Shown one piece after another: positions 1-7,429 of a stretch of 33,476 nt of DNA. Position 1 is the stretch's first letter; every line of letters begins with the position of its first letter. Where the stretch lies: contig JASMGX010000020.1 in assembly GCA_030751095.1 (NCBI GenBank), positions 1 through 33,476 of the forward strand, written 5' to 3'. The stretch is from Pirellulales bacterium (GTDB lineage Bacteria; Planctomycetota; Planctomycetia; Pirellulales; UBA7805). Under the pieces are notes generated by a model. It was not told the origin of the DNA, did no database searches, and saw only the letters and a list, made by a program, of their open reading frames with translations. Made by a program: the position numbers and the translations under genes.

Positions 1-164
1 CCCTCAAAGTCTTCAGAAAGGACGGTTTCACCGGCGAGGGGCGAAGCAAACAGGCTCCAACCGACTACCAGAAAATATAAAACTGAAGCTGTCCGACATG
101 CGTCCGGTCGGCGATTTGTGGCATGAGACCGAAAAAGTTCAGGTTTGATGCAAGATAACGACAT
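1..164 (-). CDS. N-terminus of a secreted protein (partial, runs off the left edge)
   Basis: An open frame begins with ATG at 164-162 on the minus strand and continues without a stop to the window edge, giving 54 codons. After a basic stretch (residues 12-24, several Arg), there is a hydrophobic core (about residues 26-40, VLYFLVVGWSLF) followed by a small-residue cleavage-type site (ASPLAG) and then ETVLSEDFEG. This is the layout of a long Sec signal peptide, and 'SEDFEG'-like openings are common in planctomycete extracellular proteins with lectin-like or jelly-roll N-terminal domains. The family cannot be decided from 54 residues. A downstream in-frame start is not obvious, so the real signal peptide may begin later than residue 1. 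Export is a confident inference; the function is unknown. Confidence 0.6.
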   Translation of the reverse strand, partial: MSLSCIKPELFRSHATNRRPDACRTASVLYFLVVGWSLFASPLAGETVLSEDFE

Positions 165-438
165 ACACGTTTAACAAAGGCTTAACGATGTGGTAAAAAA
201 ACCACGCGCGTAGCAGCACCGCTTTTGTGTGCGTAAGCGGGCCTTGTAGCAGGATTTGCGTCGAATTTCCAGTGTAATTTCCAGTCGGGTGGCCGGGGGC
301 CACAAAATTATTCAAAGATGACAAAATGCTTGCCAAGATTGGGCTTAGGGCGTTAGGATGGAGCATGCGTTGGTTCTGCTGGCACGGAGTGTGCGAATAA
401 GGCAGTCGCAATACTGCAAACCTGGAGAAAAACTTAAC
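165..438. other. Intergenic region between divergent genes
   Basis: This stretch separates the minus-strand secreted protein from the small plus-strand protein, so promoters for both should lie here. I see no convincing -35/-10 pair, repeat or hairpin. An in-frame ATG at 358 would extend the downstream protein by 27 residues, but 439 has a better ribosome binding site. Confidence 0.5.
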
Positions 439-723
439 ATGAGTGAAGCACAGTCCCTAATCGCTGAAAAGGTTGAAGAGTTACCCGCTGATCTTCGCAA
501 TGTAATGGCCGCCGTCGCATCGTTGCCAGAGCCGTATCGTCTCCAACTTGAGCCCATGATCAAGCGCGTAGCCAACAGCACCAAACGCCGTCGCCGAATC
601 TTATCTCTTGTTCAAGATGCCTTGAGCCAACTACGTCTCGACATGAAATACCTGATGTTTGATCTTGAGGCAACGCGACGTGAACGAGACGAATATCGCG
701 AGCAATTGGAAGAAAAATTCTAG
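439..723 (+). CDS. Small helical, charged protein of unknown function
   Basis: A 94-residue cytosolic protein with no signal peptide or membrane segment. The ATG at 439 is preferred over one at 358 because GGAGA at 424-428 sits about ten bases upstream. The sequence is predicted to be nearly all helical: an N-terminal part with LPADLRNVMAAVASLPEPYR, a central basic run (KRRRR, around residues 52-56), and a C-terminal highly charged heptad-like helix rich in Arg and Glu (EATRRERDEYREQLEEKF) that could be a coiled coil. The basic patch followed by a coiled coil would suit a nucleic-acid-binding or scaffold protein, but I do not recognise the family. It is followed by about 430 bases of non-coding DNA, so it seems to be its own transcription unit. 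Confidence 0.6.
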   Translation: MSEAQSLIAEKVEELPADLRNVMAAVASLPEPYRLQLEPMIKRVANSTKRRRRILSLVQDALSQLRLDMKYLMFDLEATRRERDEYREQLEEKF

Positions 724-1157
724 GATGCGCTTTAGCAGGGCTGTTAAAATTCCCTAGAGAGGCTCTGCGCCGCCGGGATTATGATGGTTTACCGTTTTTC
801 AATGAAATTCGGAGACGTACATTCCTGGGTAAACATTGCGTAGCGACAGTTGCCCCTATGCTCGGTTTGGCCAGGGCGAGTGGGGTGGTCTGATCGGGCC
901 AACTCGAAAACATTTAGGAAAAATCGCCAAGGCTGGTGTATCGCTCACCGGCTTGTGGAGGAAGATTCTGGGTTTTCCCGGTGAAAAATGTAGGTTGAGG
1001 GCATCGGGCCCGTACGTACATTGCCTGCCCTTGGAAGGTTGCATACTATGGAGTCATACTGCGGCGGCTGGTAAAAGCGGTAAAATGCTTTTAATAGCCG
1101 TTGTTCGGATAGCTGTGGATTCTTTGGGAGTGAGTACGCTTAGAAGTGGTGTGGACA
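724..1157. other. Intergenic region upstream of the kinase gene
   Basis: About 430 bases without a credible gene. The only long open frames crossing it have no family-like composition. It contains the hairpin at 1065-1100 described separately, and presumably the kinase promoter, which I could not place. Confidence 0.5.
1065..1100. repeat. Inverted repeat / hairpin upstream of the kinase
   Basis: TAAAAGC (1072-1078) pairs with GCTTTTA (1087-1093) around an eight-base loop. The stem extends outward through CGGCT (1065-1069) with AGCCG (1096-1100), separated by one wobble and one mismatch. It lies about 60 bases before the kinase start and is not followed by a proper T-run, so it looks more like an operator or leader hairpin than a terminator. 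Confidence 0.35.
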
Positions 1158-2639
1158 ATGGCTTCTTTCTCAGCAGAACAACTTGCGCAGGCCGCTTTTG
1201 ATCTCAAGCTGATCGACGATCGTCAGCTCCGAGATGTCTGGTCGTTCCTCGGTAGTCGCAATGTATCGGTAGAAGAGTTTTCCGAGATTCTTCTGCGTCG
1301 GGAACTGCTCACCGGATACCAATTAAATCGTTTGCAACGCGGTGAAAAAAAGGGCTTCTTCTTTGGTAGCTATAAAATCCTGTATCTGGTAGGTCGCGGT
1401 TCGTTTGCTCGGGTTTATCGTGCAGTGCATACAGTGACTGGCGAAGTTGTGGCCTTGAAGGTTGTCAGACGCAAAGTTGCCATGAATCCACAGAAGGTCG
1501 AAGATTTCTATCATGAAGGTGAAGTCGGACTGACATTACGACACCCCAACATTGTCGCTGTTCAAGAAGTGGCACAACATGAAAAATCTCATTTTCTTGT
1601 AATGGAGTTTGTTGAGGGAAGAAATCTTCGAGAATTCATCAAAATCCGAAAACAGTGTGCGCCGGACGAAGCAATCCATCTGATCAAAGACGTGACAGCG
1701 GCGCTCGATTATGCGTTGCGGAAGGGTGTTACCCATCGCGATATCAAGCTGAGCAACGTGCTGGTCTCAGGTCGTGGTACGGCAAAACTTGTGGACTTTG
1801 GCCTTGCGGGCGCTTTCGATGTCGACGAGGCGATTACCCATCACACAAATCCTCGTACGATCGATTATGCGGCATTGGAACGTTCGACCCGTGTTCGACG
1901 TAATGATCCCCGTAGCGACGTCTATTTTACAGGTTGCATGCTTTACCATCTTTTAACTGGCCAATCGCCATTGCCAGAAACAAAAAATCGTGTGAATCGA
2001 TTGACAAAATCGCGATTTGTGAAAGTGGTTCCAATCGAAAAAGTGCTCCCGGAGTTACCCCATCCTTTGATGGCCGTTGTAAAAAAAGCGATGGAAATTG
2101 ATCCGGATAGGCGATATCAATCACCCAAGGAATTACTCATCGATCTGGAGATAGCACAACGTACTCTGAGTGAGCCAGATCCGATGCAATTACTGCAGCA
2201 AGATGACGATACTGTTATTGAAGATGAGGAATCTCGTGCATCACGACGAAACAAGCCGCGACGTTCGGTGATGCTTGTTGAAGCAGATTCGAAAATGCAG
2301 AATGTGTTGCGGCAACATCTGAAGAGTCGTGGATTTCGCGTTCTCATGACCGGTGATCCGCAACGTGCAATGGATCGTTTCCACGAAGCTCATCCTCCGG
2401 CCCAATGTCTCATCTTCAGTACCGTCGAAGTTGGCGAATCGGCAGTAGAGGCTTACGAGCAGTTCATTGGAAATCCAGCTACCATTGGAATCCCTGCAAT
2501 ACTGCTGCTTGGCAAAGAGCACCAAAAATGGGCCAACCGGACAGACGGGAGAGATCATCACGTTATTTTGCAGATGCCAATCACCCTTGGTCACTTCCGA
2601 GAGGTGTTGGACCGCTTAGTGCCCCACGCTCTCGTCTAG
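1158..2639 (+). CDS. Ser/Thr protein kinase with a C-terminal degenerate receiver domain
   Basis: A 493-residue cytosolic Hanks-type kinase. Residues 1-68 form the short helical N-terminal domain often found before planctomycete kinases (ending in GYQLNRLQRGEKKG). The kinase domain covers about 71-335: glycine loop (GRGSFARVY, 79-87), ATP lysine K101 in VALK, catalytic loop HRDIKLSN (193-200), DFG at 213-215, and a PDPRR-like end (DPDRR). An acidic linker (about 340-365) leads to a receiver-like domain (370-493) that keeps an acidic pocket (VEAD, 374-377). However, the phospho-acceptor position reads FST and the conserved Lys-Pro is Met-Pro, so it is probably not phosphorylated in the usual way. 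There is no membrane segment or PASTA domain. An in-frame GTG at 1146 would add four residues; ATG at 1158 is chosen because the protein then starts like related N-terminal domains. Substrates are unknown. Confidence 0.9.
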   Translation: MASFSAEQLAQAAFDLKLIDDRQLRDVWSFLGSRNVSVEEFSEILLRRELLTGYQLNRLQRGEKKGFFFGSYKILYLVGRGSFARVYRAVHTVTGEVVALKVVRRKVAMNPQKVEDFYHEGEVGLTLRHPNIVAVQEVAQHEKSHFLVMEFVEGRNLREFIKIRKQCAPDEAIHLIKDVTAALDYALRKGVTHRDIKLSNVLVSGRGTAKLVDFGLAGAFDVDEAITHHTNPRTIDYAALERSTRVRRNDPRSDVYFTGCMLYHLLTGQSPLPETKNRVNRLTKSRFVKVVPIEKVLPELPHPLMAVVKKAMEIDPDRRYQSPKELLIDLEIAQRTLSEPDPMQLLQQDDDTVIEDEESRASRRNKPRRSVMLVEADSKMQNVLRQHLKSRGFRVLMTGDPQRAMDRFHEAHPPAQCLIFSTVEVGESAVEAYEQFIGNPATIGIPAILLLGKEHQKWANRTDGRDHHVILQMPITLGHFREVLDRLVPHALV

Positions 2640-2656
2640 CGTTGTCGTGCAATTGT

Positions 2657-2707
2657 TTCAGTAGTGCCACCGTTCTTTCAGTGTGTCAGCTTTTTCAGTG
2701 TGTCAGC
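2657..2707. repeat. Short tandem repeat between convergent genes
   Basis: The 15-base string TTTCAGTGTGTCAGC occurs at 2676-2690 and again at 2693-2707 (17-base period), with a degenerate earlier copy beginning near 2657. It fills the gap between the converging kinase and uracil-DNA glycosylase genes. It does not form a clear terminator hairpin. Confidence 0.6.
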
Positions 2708-2720
2708 GTGCGGATTCCTT

Positions 2721-3458
2721 CTAAGGCTTTTTGATATTCGGCTTTTCGATATTCATGGCATCCATGAGTAGCTGAATATCTTCCCAGGTGCTCTTTTTTG
2801 CAGATGGATTGCGAAGCAAGTAAGCGGGGTGGTAGGTACAAACTACGCGGATTCCCAGATAGTCGTGAAACGTGCCTCGTAGTTTACCGATAGGTGTTGT
2901 GGTATTGAGTAGGTTGTGGGCAGCGACGGCACCAAGGCAACAGATAAACTCGGGTGCGATGATTGCCAATTGACGATCCAGAAATGTCCGGCAGTTTTCG
3001 GACTCTTCAGGATGCGGATTACGGTTGCCGGGGGGACGGCATTTAAGGATGTTGAATATGTAGACATCCGAACGGCTGATCCCCATTCCTTTCTCGAGAA
3101 TATCAGTCAACAGCTTTCCGGCGCGGCCAACGAATGGTTTTCCCTGGCGATCCTCTTCGGCCCCTGGTGCTTCTCCGAGAAAACAGAGTCGAGCATGGGG
3201 ATTGCCGACACCAAAGACGGTTTGATTTCGGCTCGTTGCAAGCTCCTGACAGCGATCACACGTAGCAACCTCCTGCGCAAGGATTTTTAGATCGCGATCG
3301 TGATTGTTTGGTTGAGAGCCCCGTTCTGCATTGGACTCCGCTGCAATAGGTGGTTGCGGACTTGCGTGTCCAAGATGTGTGACACCGGCCCGCTGAAGAT
3401 CTTCCAGTTTTTGGAGCAGGCTTTGACGGAGATTTGTTTCGGGTGTTTGCCGATTCAT
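2721..3458 (-). CDS. Uracil-DNA glycosylase, family 4 (Fe-S)
   Basis: A 245-residue protein that removes uracil from DNA as the first step of base-excision repair. The family-4 hallmarks are visible: four Fe-S cluster cysteines (C67 and C70 in CDRC, C140, C156), the water-activating motif GEAPGAEED (95-103) followed by [12 protein letters not shown] (106-117), and the C-terminal motif [11 protein letters not shown] (208-218). The first roughly 55 residues are a polar extension of the kind these enzymes often have. The gene is oriented against the kinase upstream and away from der, so it is probably monocistronic. The last ten residues are an imperfect duplication ([10 protein letters not shown]) caused by a 15-base tandem repeat. 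Known family members act on uracil in single- and double-stranded DNA; the assignment is secure, although the original annotation name could differ (SPO1 DNA-polymerase-like family). Confidence 0.93.
   Translation of the reverse strand: MNRQTPETNLRQSLLQKLEDLQRAGVTHLGHASPQPPIAAESNAERGSQPNNHDRDLKILAQEVATCDRCQELATSRNQTVFGVGNPHARLCFLGEAPGAEEDRQGKPFVGRAGKLLTDILEKGMGISRSDVYIFNILKCRPPGNRNPHPEESENCRTFLDRQLAIIAPEFICCLGAVAAHNLLNTTTPIGKLRGTFHDYLGIRVVCTYHPAYLLRNPSAKKSTWEDIQLLMDAMNIEKPNIKKP
2726..2755. repeat. 15-base tandem duplication in the 3' end of the glycosylase gene
   Basis: Two adjacent 15-base units (2726-2740 and 2741-2755) match at 13 of 15 positions and encode NIEKP and NIKKP at the very C-terminus. 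The last codon of the second copy is followed by the stop at 2723-2721. Confidence 0.6.
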
Positions 3459-3772
3459 GAGACGGTTCTCAGGGATTGTTTGAGGATTTCATAAGTATAG
3501 GGGGTATAGTGGAAATGTGGCCAGTGGTTGCCGGTGGATATGGTATTTGTCTTTCGTTATTATTTGTGATATCGAATTTGTTTCGAATGGGAATCTCGGT
3601 TCGTATTCGTTTTGGGGTGCTTGACTCGGCTTTTCTTTCAGATCGACTGTCGCAGCTTTTTCTGCTGGTACCATTGTCGAGTGCATCTTAGTTTGGACAA
3701 TTTGTGAGATTCTTGGGCCGGGCTCTCTAGTAACGCCCGGTGGCTAGCGTTTGCCTCATCGAGTTGAAAATT
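3459..3772. other. Divergent intergenic region between glycosylase and der
   Basis: About 310 bases that must hold the promoters of both neighbours. A short inverted repeat, CCGGGC (3718-3723) with GCCCGG (3735-3740), sits 33 bases before the der start and could form a leader hairpin with an 11-base loop. A plus-strand open frame here (3476-3691) has no recognisable features and is not called. Confidence 0.45.
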
Positions 3773-5179
3773 ATGGGCCTTCCACAAATTGCAATTGTCG
3801 GTCGTCCGAATGTTGGTAAGTCCAGCATTTTCAATTGGCTTGCGAAGAAGCGCTTGGCGATTGTTGATGATACCGCCGGGGTAACACGCGATCGCATGTC
3901 GTATTTGATGTGCCACGCAGGCGTCTATTTTGAATTGGTCGACACTGGGGGCATGGGGATTGAGGATGTGGACAATCTGACGGATCAGATTGATGAACAG
4001 ATTCAAGCGGCGATCGATTCAGCCAAACTTATTTTATTTGTAGTCGATACTGAGACAGGGATTATGCCACTCGATGAAGAGGTGGCCCGGCGTCTGCGGT
4101 ACGTTGATACGCCTGTAATTTGCGTTGCTAATAAAACAGATAGTGAGTCTCTCGATCCACAGGCAGATGAGTTTTATAAATTAGGGCGAGGCAAACTAAT
4201 TTGTACGAGTGTTTTGCAAAATCGTGGACGCAATAAATTACTCGAAATGATCACGGATCGTTTGCCCGAATCGGACCAAGAGGAAGAACCTAAAGACGAC
4301 GTCGAAAATCCCAAAATTGCCATCGTGGGGCGGCGCAATGTGGGTAAAAGTACTTTCATTAATACGCTGGCAGGAGCGGAGCGGATGATTGTGAGCGAGG
4401 TTCCGGGAACCACTAGAGACAGCGTAGATGTGCAGTTTGAATTGGATGGAAAAACCTTCACTGCGATCGATACACCAGGTTTGCGCCGCACGAAGAGCAT
4501 CAAGGCAGATATTGATTTTTATGGAGTCCATCGAGCGCAACGAAGTATCCGGCGAGCGGATGTGGTGCTCGTGTTTTTTGATCCCAGTCAGCGGATCAGC
4601 AAAGTGGACAAGCAACTTTGCGACTATGTCGCCGAACATTACAAGCCCTGTATCTTCGTGGTCAATAAATGGGATCTGAATGCAGGGACGATGCCCACAG
4701 AGAAATGGGTGAGGTATCTGCAGGATACTTTTCGCACCATGTCATACGTACCCATCGCTTTTATTACCGGTCGTACGGGAAAAAACGTCAAAGCACTCTT
4801 GAATCATGCACAAATGTTATTTAAACAGGCGAATTCACGAGTCGCGACCTCAACCCTCAATCAAATTGTACAAAGTGCGTTAGAGTACAATCCCCCGCCA
4901 CTGGATCACCATCATCAGTCAAAAATATATTACGCTACCCAGGTAAGTACTCAGCCGCCTACAGTAGTTATGTTTTGTAAGAATCCCAAGTCCTTTTCAT
5001 CAACCTATCGCCGCTACTTGCTGCGGGCAATGCGTGATAATTTAGAATGTGAAGAGGTTCCCATTAAGCTGTACCTCCGCCGCCGGGATAGGGAGGACCG
5101 CCGCGACGAAATTAAAACATCAACGAGAGAAGCGGTCGGTAAGGAAAAGCTTTTAGATGTTGATTGGAAAGATACATGA
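3773..5179 (+). CDS. der: Ribosome-assembly double GTPase Der (EngA)
   Basis: A 468-residue GTPase that acts in the cytosol in maturation of the 50S ribosomal subunit. Two complete G domains are visible in tandem. The first has GRPNVGKS (10-17), DTAGVTRD (33-40), DTGG (57-60) and NKTD (120-123). The second has GRRNVGKS (186-193), PGTTRD (211-216), DTPG (233-236) and NKWD (298-301). A KH-like C-terminal domain follows (about 355-445), with the family signature FCKNPKSFSSTYRRYLLRAM (401-420). The length is normal for the family. The start at ATG 3773 is chosen because the conserved first G1 motif begins about ten residues later; an upstream in-frame GTG at 3740 would add a non-conserved stretch. 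The stop overlaps the start of alanine dehydrogenase by ATGA, suggesting translational coupling. Confidence 0.97.
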   Translation: MGLPQIAIVGRPNVGKSSIFNWLAKKRLAIVDDTAGVTRDRMSYLMCHAGVYFELVDTGGMGIEDVDNLTDQIDEQIQAAIDSAKLILFVVDTETGIMPLDEEVARRLRYVDTPVICVANKTDSESLDPQADEFYKLGRGKLICTSVLQNRGRNKLLEMITDRLPESDQEEEPKDDVENPKIAIVGRRNVGKSTFINTLAGAERMIVSEVPGTTRDSVDVQFELDGKTFTAIDTPGLRRTKSIKADIDFYGVHRAQRSIRRADVVLVFFDPSQRISKVDKQLCDYVAEHYKPCIFVVNKWDLNAGTMPTEKWVRYLQDTFRTMSYVPIAFITGRTGKNVKALLNHAQMLFKQANSRVATSTLNQIVQSALEYNPPPLDHHHQSKIYYATQVSTQPPTVVMFCKNPKSFSSTYRRYLLRAMRDNLECEEVPIKLYLRRRDREDRRDEIKTSTREAVGKEKLLDVDWKDT

Positions 5180-6285
5180 TTGTTGGTCTACCTTGCGAAG
5201 TCAAAAAGGACGAGTATCGAGTCGCGTTGCTTCCTGTTGGCGTTGAAGAATTAACCCGTGCTGGACATCAGGTGGTGATGGAAGCTGGATCGGGGATCGG
5301 TTCCGGCCTGGATGACAGTGAGTACGTGAAGCAGGGTGCTGAAATAGTTGCCGATGCGGCAACAGTGTTTGACCGGGCAGAGATGATTGTCAAGGTCAAG
5401 GAACCACTCCGGGAAGAGTGGCCAATGTTGCGCAAGGACCAGCTAATATTTACTTATTTTCATTTTGCTGCCGATCGAGAACTTACCGATGCGGTGATTG
5501 CGTCAAAATGTATTGCGGTCGCTTATGAGACGCTTACGGACGATGCAGGAAATTTACCACTCCTTACCCCGATGAGCGAAGTCGCTGGTCGCATGAGTGT
5601 CCAAGAGGGTGCCAAATATCTGGAGCGCCCACAGATGGGTCGGGGCATCCTCCTAGGTGGTGTTCCTGGCGTTGCCCCCGCACATGTTGCGATTTTGGGT
5701 GGGGGCGTAGTGGGTACCGGGGCTGCCAAAATCGCTGCCGGTTTTGGTGCAAATGTAAATATCCTGGATATCAATATGGATCGGCTGCGCTATCTCGATG
5801 ATATCATGCCGGCGAATGTCGATGTTCTTTTTAGTGACCGACACACAATCCGAGAACAATTGCAATGTGCGGACCTGATCATCGGAGCAGTGCTCATCCC
5901 GGGCGCTAAGGCGCCCTGTCTGATCGAAAGAGAACATCTCCGTTTGATGAAATCGGGAAGTGTGTTGATCGACGTAGCCATTGATCAGGGAGGATGTGTT
6001 GCGACAAGTCGCCCTACCAGCCATAGCGAACCGACATACATGGTTGATAACGTGCTGCACTACTGTGTCACAAATATGCCCGGAGCGGTGGGGCGCACCA
6101 GTACTTTTGCGCTGTGTAACGTGACATTGCCATGGGTTCTGCAACTGGCACAAATGGGGATGCCTTCAGGTGCAGAACAGTGTCCAGCGCTTGCCAGCGC
6201 GGTCAATATCTGTTGCGGAGCGGTGACCAATCGAGCCGTGGCCGATACCTTTGGGTTGCCTTTTGACAACCGTTTTGTCTCTTGA
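5176..6285 (+). CDS. ald: Alanine dehydrogenase
   Basis: A 369-residue NAD-dependent enzyme interconverting L-alanine with pyruvate and ammonia. The N-terminal domain opens with the family motif MIVGLPCEVKKDEYRVAL, has the substrate lysine in VKVKEP (72-77), the catalytic His in FHFA (95-98) and YETL (117-120). The Rossmann domain carries the glycine loop GGGVVGTGAA (175-184) and an acidic residue at the end of the next strand (ILDIN), which fits NAD specificity. LIDVAIDQGG and the closing NMPGAVGRTST are also typical. The length matches the usual 370 or so residues. ATG at 5176 is chosen over an in-frame ATG at 5164 because it gives the canonical N-terminus and a four-base overlap with the der stop (ATGA). 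The two genes are therefore likely co-transcribed, although no functional link is known. Confidence 0.96.
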   Translation: MIVGLPCEVKKDEYRVALLPVGVEELTRAGHQVVMEAGSGIGSGLDDSEYVKQGAEIVADAATVFDRAEMIVKVKEPLREEWPMLRKDQLIFTYFHFAADRELTDAVIASKCIAVAYETLTDDAGNLPLLTPMSEVAGRMSVQEGAKYLERPQMGRGILLGGVPGVAPAHVAILGGGVVGTGAAKIAAGFGANVNILDINMDRLRYLDDIMPANVDVLFSDRHTIREQLQCADLIIGAVLIPGAKAPCLIEREHLRLMKSGSVLIDVAIDQGGCVATSRPTSHSEPTYMVDNVLHYCVTNMPGAVGRTSTFALCNVTLPWVLQLAQMGMPSGAEQCPALASAVNICCGAVTNRAVADTFGLPFDNRFVS

Positions 6286-6536
6286 CGATTTAAGACCCAT
6301 GCAACGGGCCCAAACGTCACCCCTCGAAGTTTGTCGGGCCAATATTCTTCAACAATTGCTCTTTCAGATGCGCAAAATAGCTGCTGAGAAGGAGTTTCGC
6401 CGCCCAGAAAGTGATAGCTGCTCCGGAAGAGGGTACGTGAGTGTCCAGACAGAATCATCAGATAATTGGCCTATACCCGGCTAGGGGGGAATCCTACAAT
6501 CCCCAGGCCGAATTTTGCACCGGCAAGTTAGCCTAC

Positions 6537-6542
6537 AAGGAG
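6537..6542 (+). promoter_or_regulatory. Strong ribosome binding site of the ParA-like gene
   Basis: AAGGAG lies six bases before ATG 6549. It is one of the few clear Shine-Dalgarno sequences in the window and decides the start, since an in-frame ATG at 6441 would add 36 residues before the conserved N-terminus. Confidence 0.7.
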
Positions 6543-6548
6543 CTTTTC

Positions 6549-7370
6549 ATGCGTTCGATTGCTGTCATCAATCAGAAGGGTGGTGTTGGAAAAACAACCA
6601 CCACGGTCAACATTGCAGCCGCGTTGGCAGAAAGTGGTCAGCGAGTGCTCGTGATCGACATGGATCCGCAGGCGCACGCTACGCTACATATGGGCATTGA
6701 GTTGACTCCTGGCGAGCCGTCGATCTACGAAGTGCTCTGTGGCAAAGCGACCCTTGTTGAGGCGACGCGCAAAATCGACAAGCACCTCTCGTGTGCCGGA
6801 AGCCATATCGACTTGGCCGCCACGGAAATGGAACTTGCCGGAGTATCGGGACGAGATTTGATCCTGCGAGAAAAGCTTGGCGAAATTGTCGAGCAATACG
6901 ACTATGTCATCATCGACTGTCCACCCTCTCTGGGAGTTCTCACAATCAATGCCCTGGCCGCTGTGGGCGAAGTCATCTTGCCGATGCAGCCCCATTTCCT
7001 GGCGCTGCATGGGCTGAGCAAACTCCTTCAGACCATACAACTCGTTGCGCAAAAGCTCAATCCACAATTGAGCCTGACAGGGGTTGCCTTCTGCATGTTC
7101 GACTCAGGAACCCGTTTGGCAGCAGAGGTGAGTCGGGATGTCGAACAATTTTTTGAACAGTCGCGCGGCCAGTCGGTGCCCTGGGCGAATGCGCGTGTTT
7201 TTCAAGCACGTATACGCCGCAACATCCGTCTTGCCGAGGCGCCGAGTTTCGGTCGCTCCATTTTTAATTACGCCCCGGAATCGAATGGTGCGGTAGATTA
7301 CCGAGAAATGGCGGACGAATTGATACGCTGTCTCCCTGCCAGCAGCCCCACGCGGCTTGCGGCTGCTTGA
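6549..7370 (+). CDS. ParA/Soj-like ATPase without a neighbouring ParB
   Basis: A 273-residue deviant-Walker ATPase. It shows the MRSIAVINQKGGVGKTTT opening with the signature-lysine Walker A (KGGVGKT, 10-16), DMDPQAHAT (switch/A' region), and the Walker B-like stretch YVIIDCPPSLG. The closing segment ARIRRNIRLAEAPSFGRSIF is the ParA/Soj signature that precedes the last helix. Family members bind DNA non-specifically as ATP dimers and position chromosomes, plasmids or large protein complexes. There is no parB-like gene, no parS-like inverted repeat and no rsmG/mnmG neighbourhood here, so this is an orphan ParA rather than the usual chromosomal segregation pair. It ends 36 bases before the convergent end of the BufC-like gene, and a weak inverted repeat spans that gap. 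Confidence 0.9.
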   Translation: MRSIAVINQKGGVGKTTTTVNIAAALAESGQRVLVIDMDPQAHATLHMGIELTPGEPSIYEVLCGKATLVEATRKIDKHLSCAGSHIDLAATEMELAGVSGRDLILREKLGEIVEQYDYVIIDCPPSLGVLTINALAAVGEVILPMQPHFLALHGLSKLLQTIQLVAQKLNPQLSLTGVAFCMFDSGTRLAAEVSRDVEQFFEQSRGQSVPWANARVFQARIRRNIRLAEAPSFGRSIFNYAPESNGAVDYREMADELIRCLPASSPTRLAAA

Positions 7371-7405
7371 AGAAAGAGCAGCCTAATGTTTTCGGAAAAA
7401 CCATC

Positions 7406-7429
7406 TTCAGGACGTTTTTATCGCCTGAA
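7406..7429. terminator. Weak inverted repeat between convergent genes
   Basis: TTCAGG (7406-7411) pairs with CCTGAA (7424-7429) around a 12-base loop and is followed by an A-rich run on the plus strand. It straddles the end of the BufC-like gene and could act as a poor terminator between the converging parA and bufC transcripts. Confidence 0.25.

Noticed and set aside
836-1201. 121-codon plus-strand open frame upstream of the kinase
   Set aside because: No ribosome binding site, no family-like composition, and it overlaps the real kinase start.
3476-3691. 71-codon plus-strand open frame with hydrophobic stretches between the glycosylase and der
   Set aside because: It looks membrane-like only by chance T-richness, has no start signal, and occupies a divergent promoter region.
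6299-6484. 61-codon open frame upstream of the ParA-like gene
   Set aside because: No recognisable start signal or motif; more likely the untranslated leader of parA.
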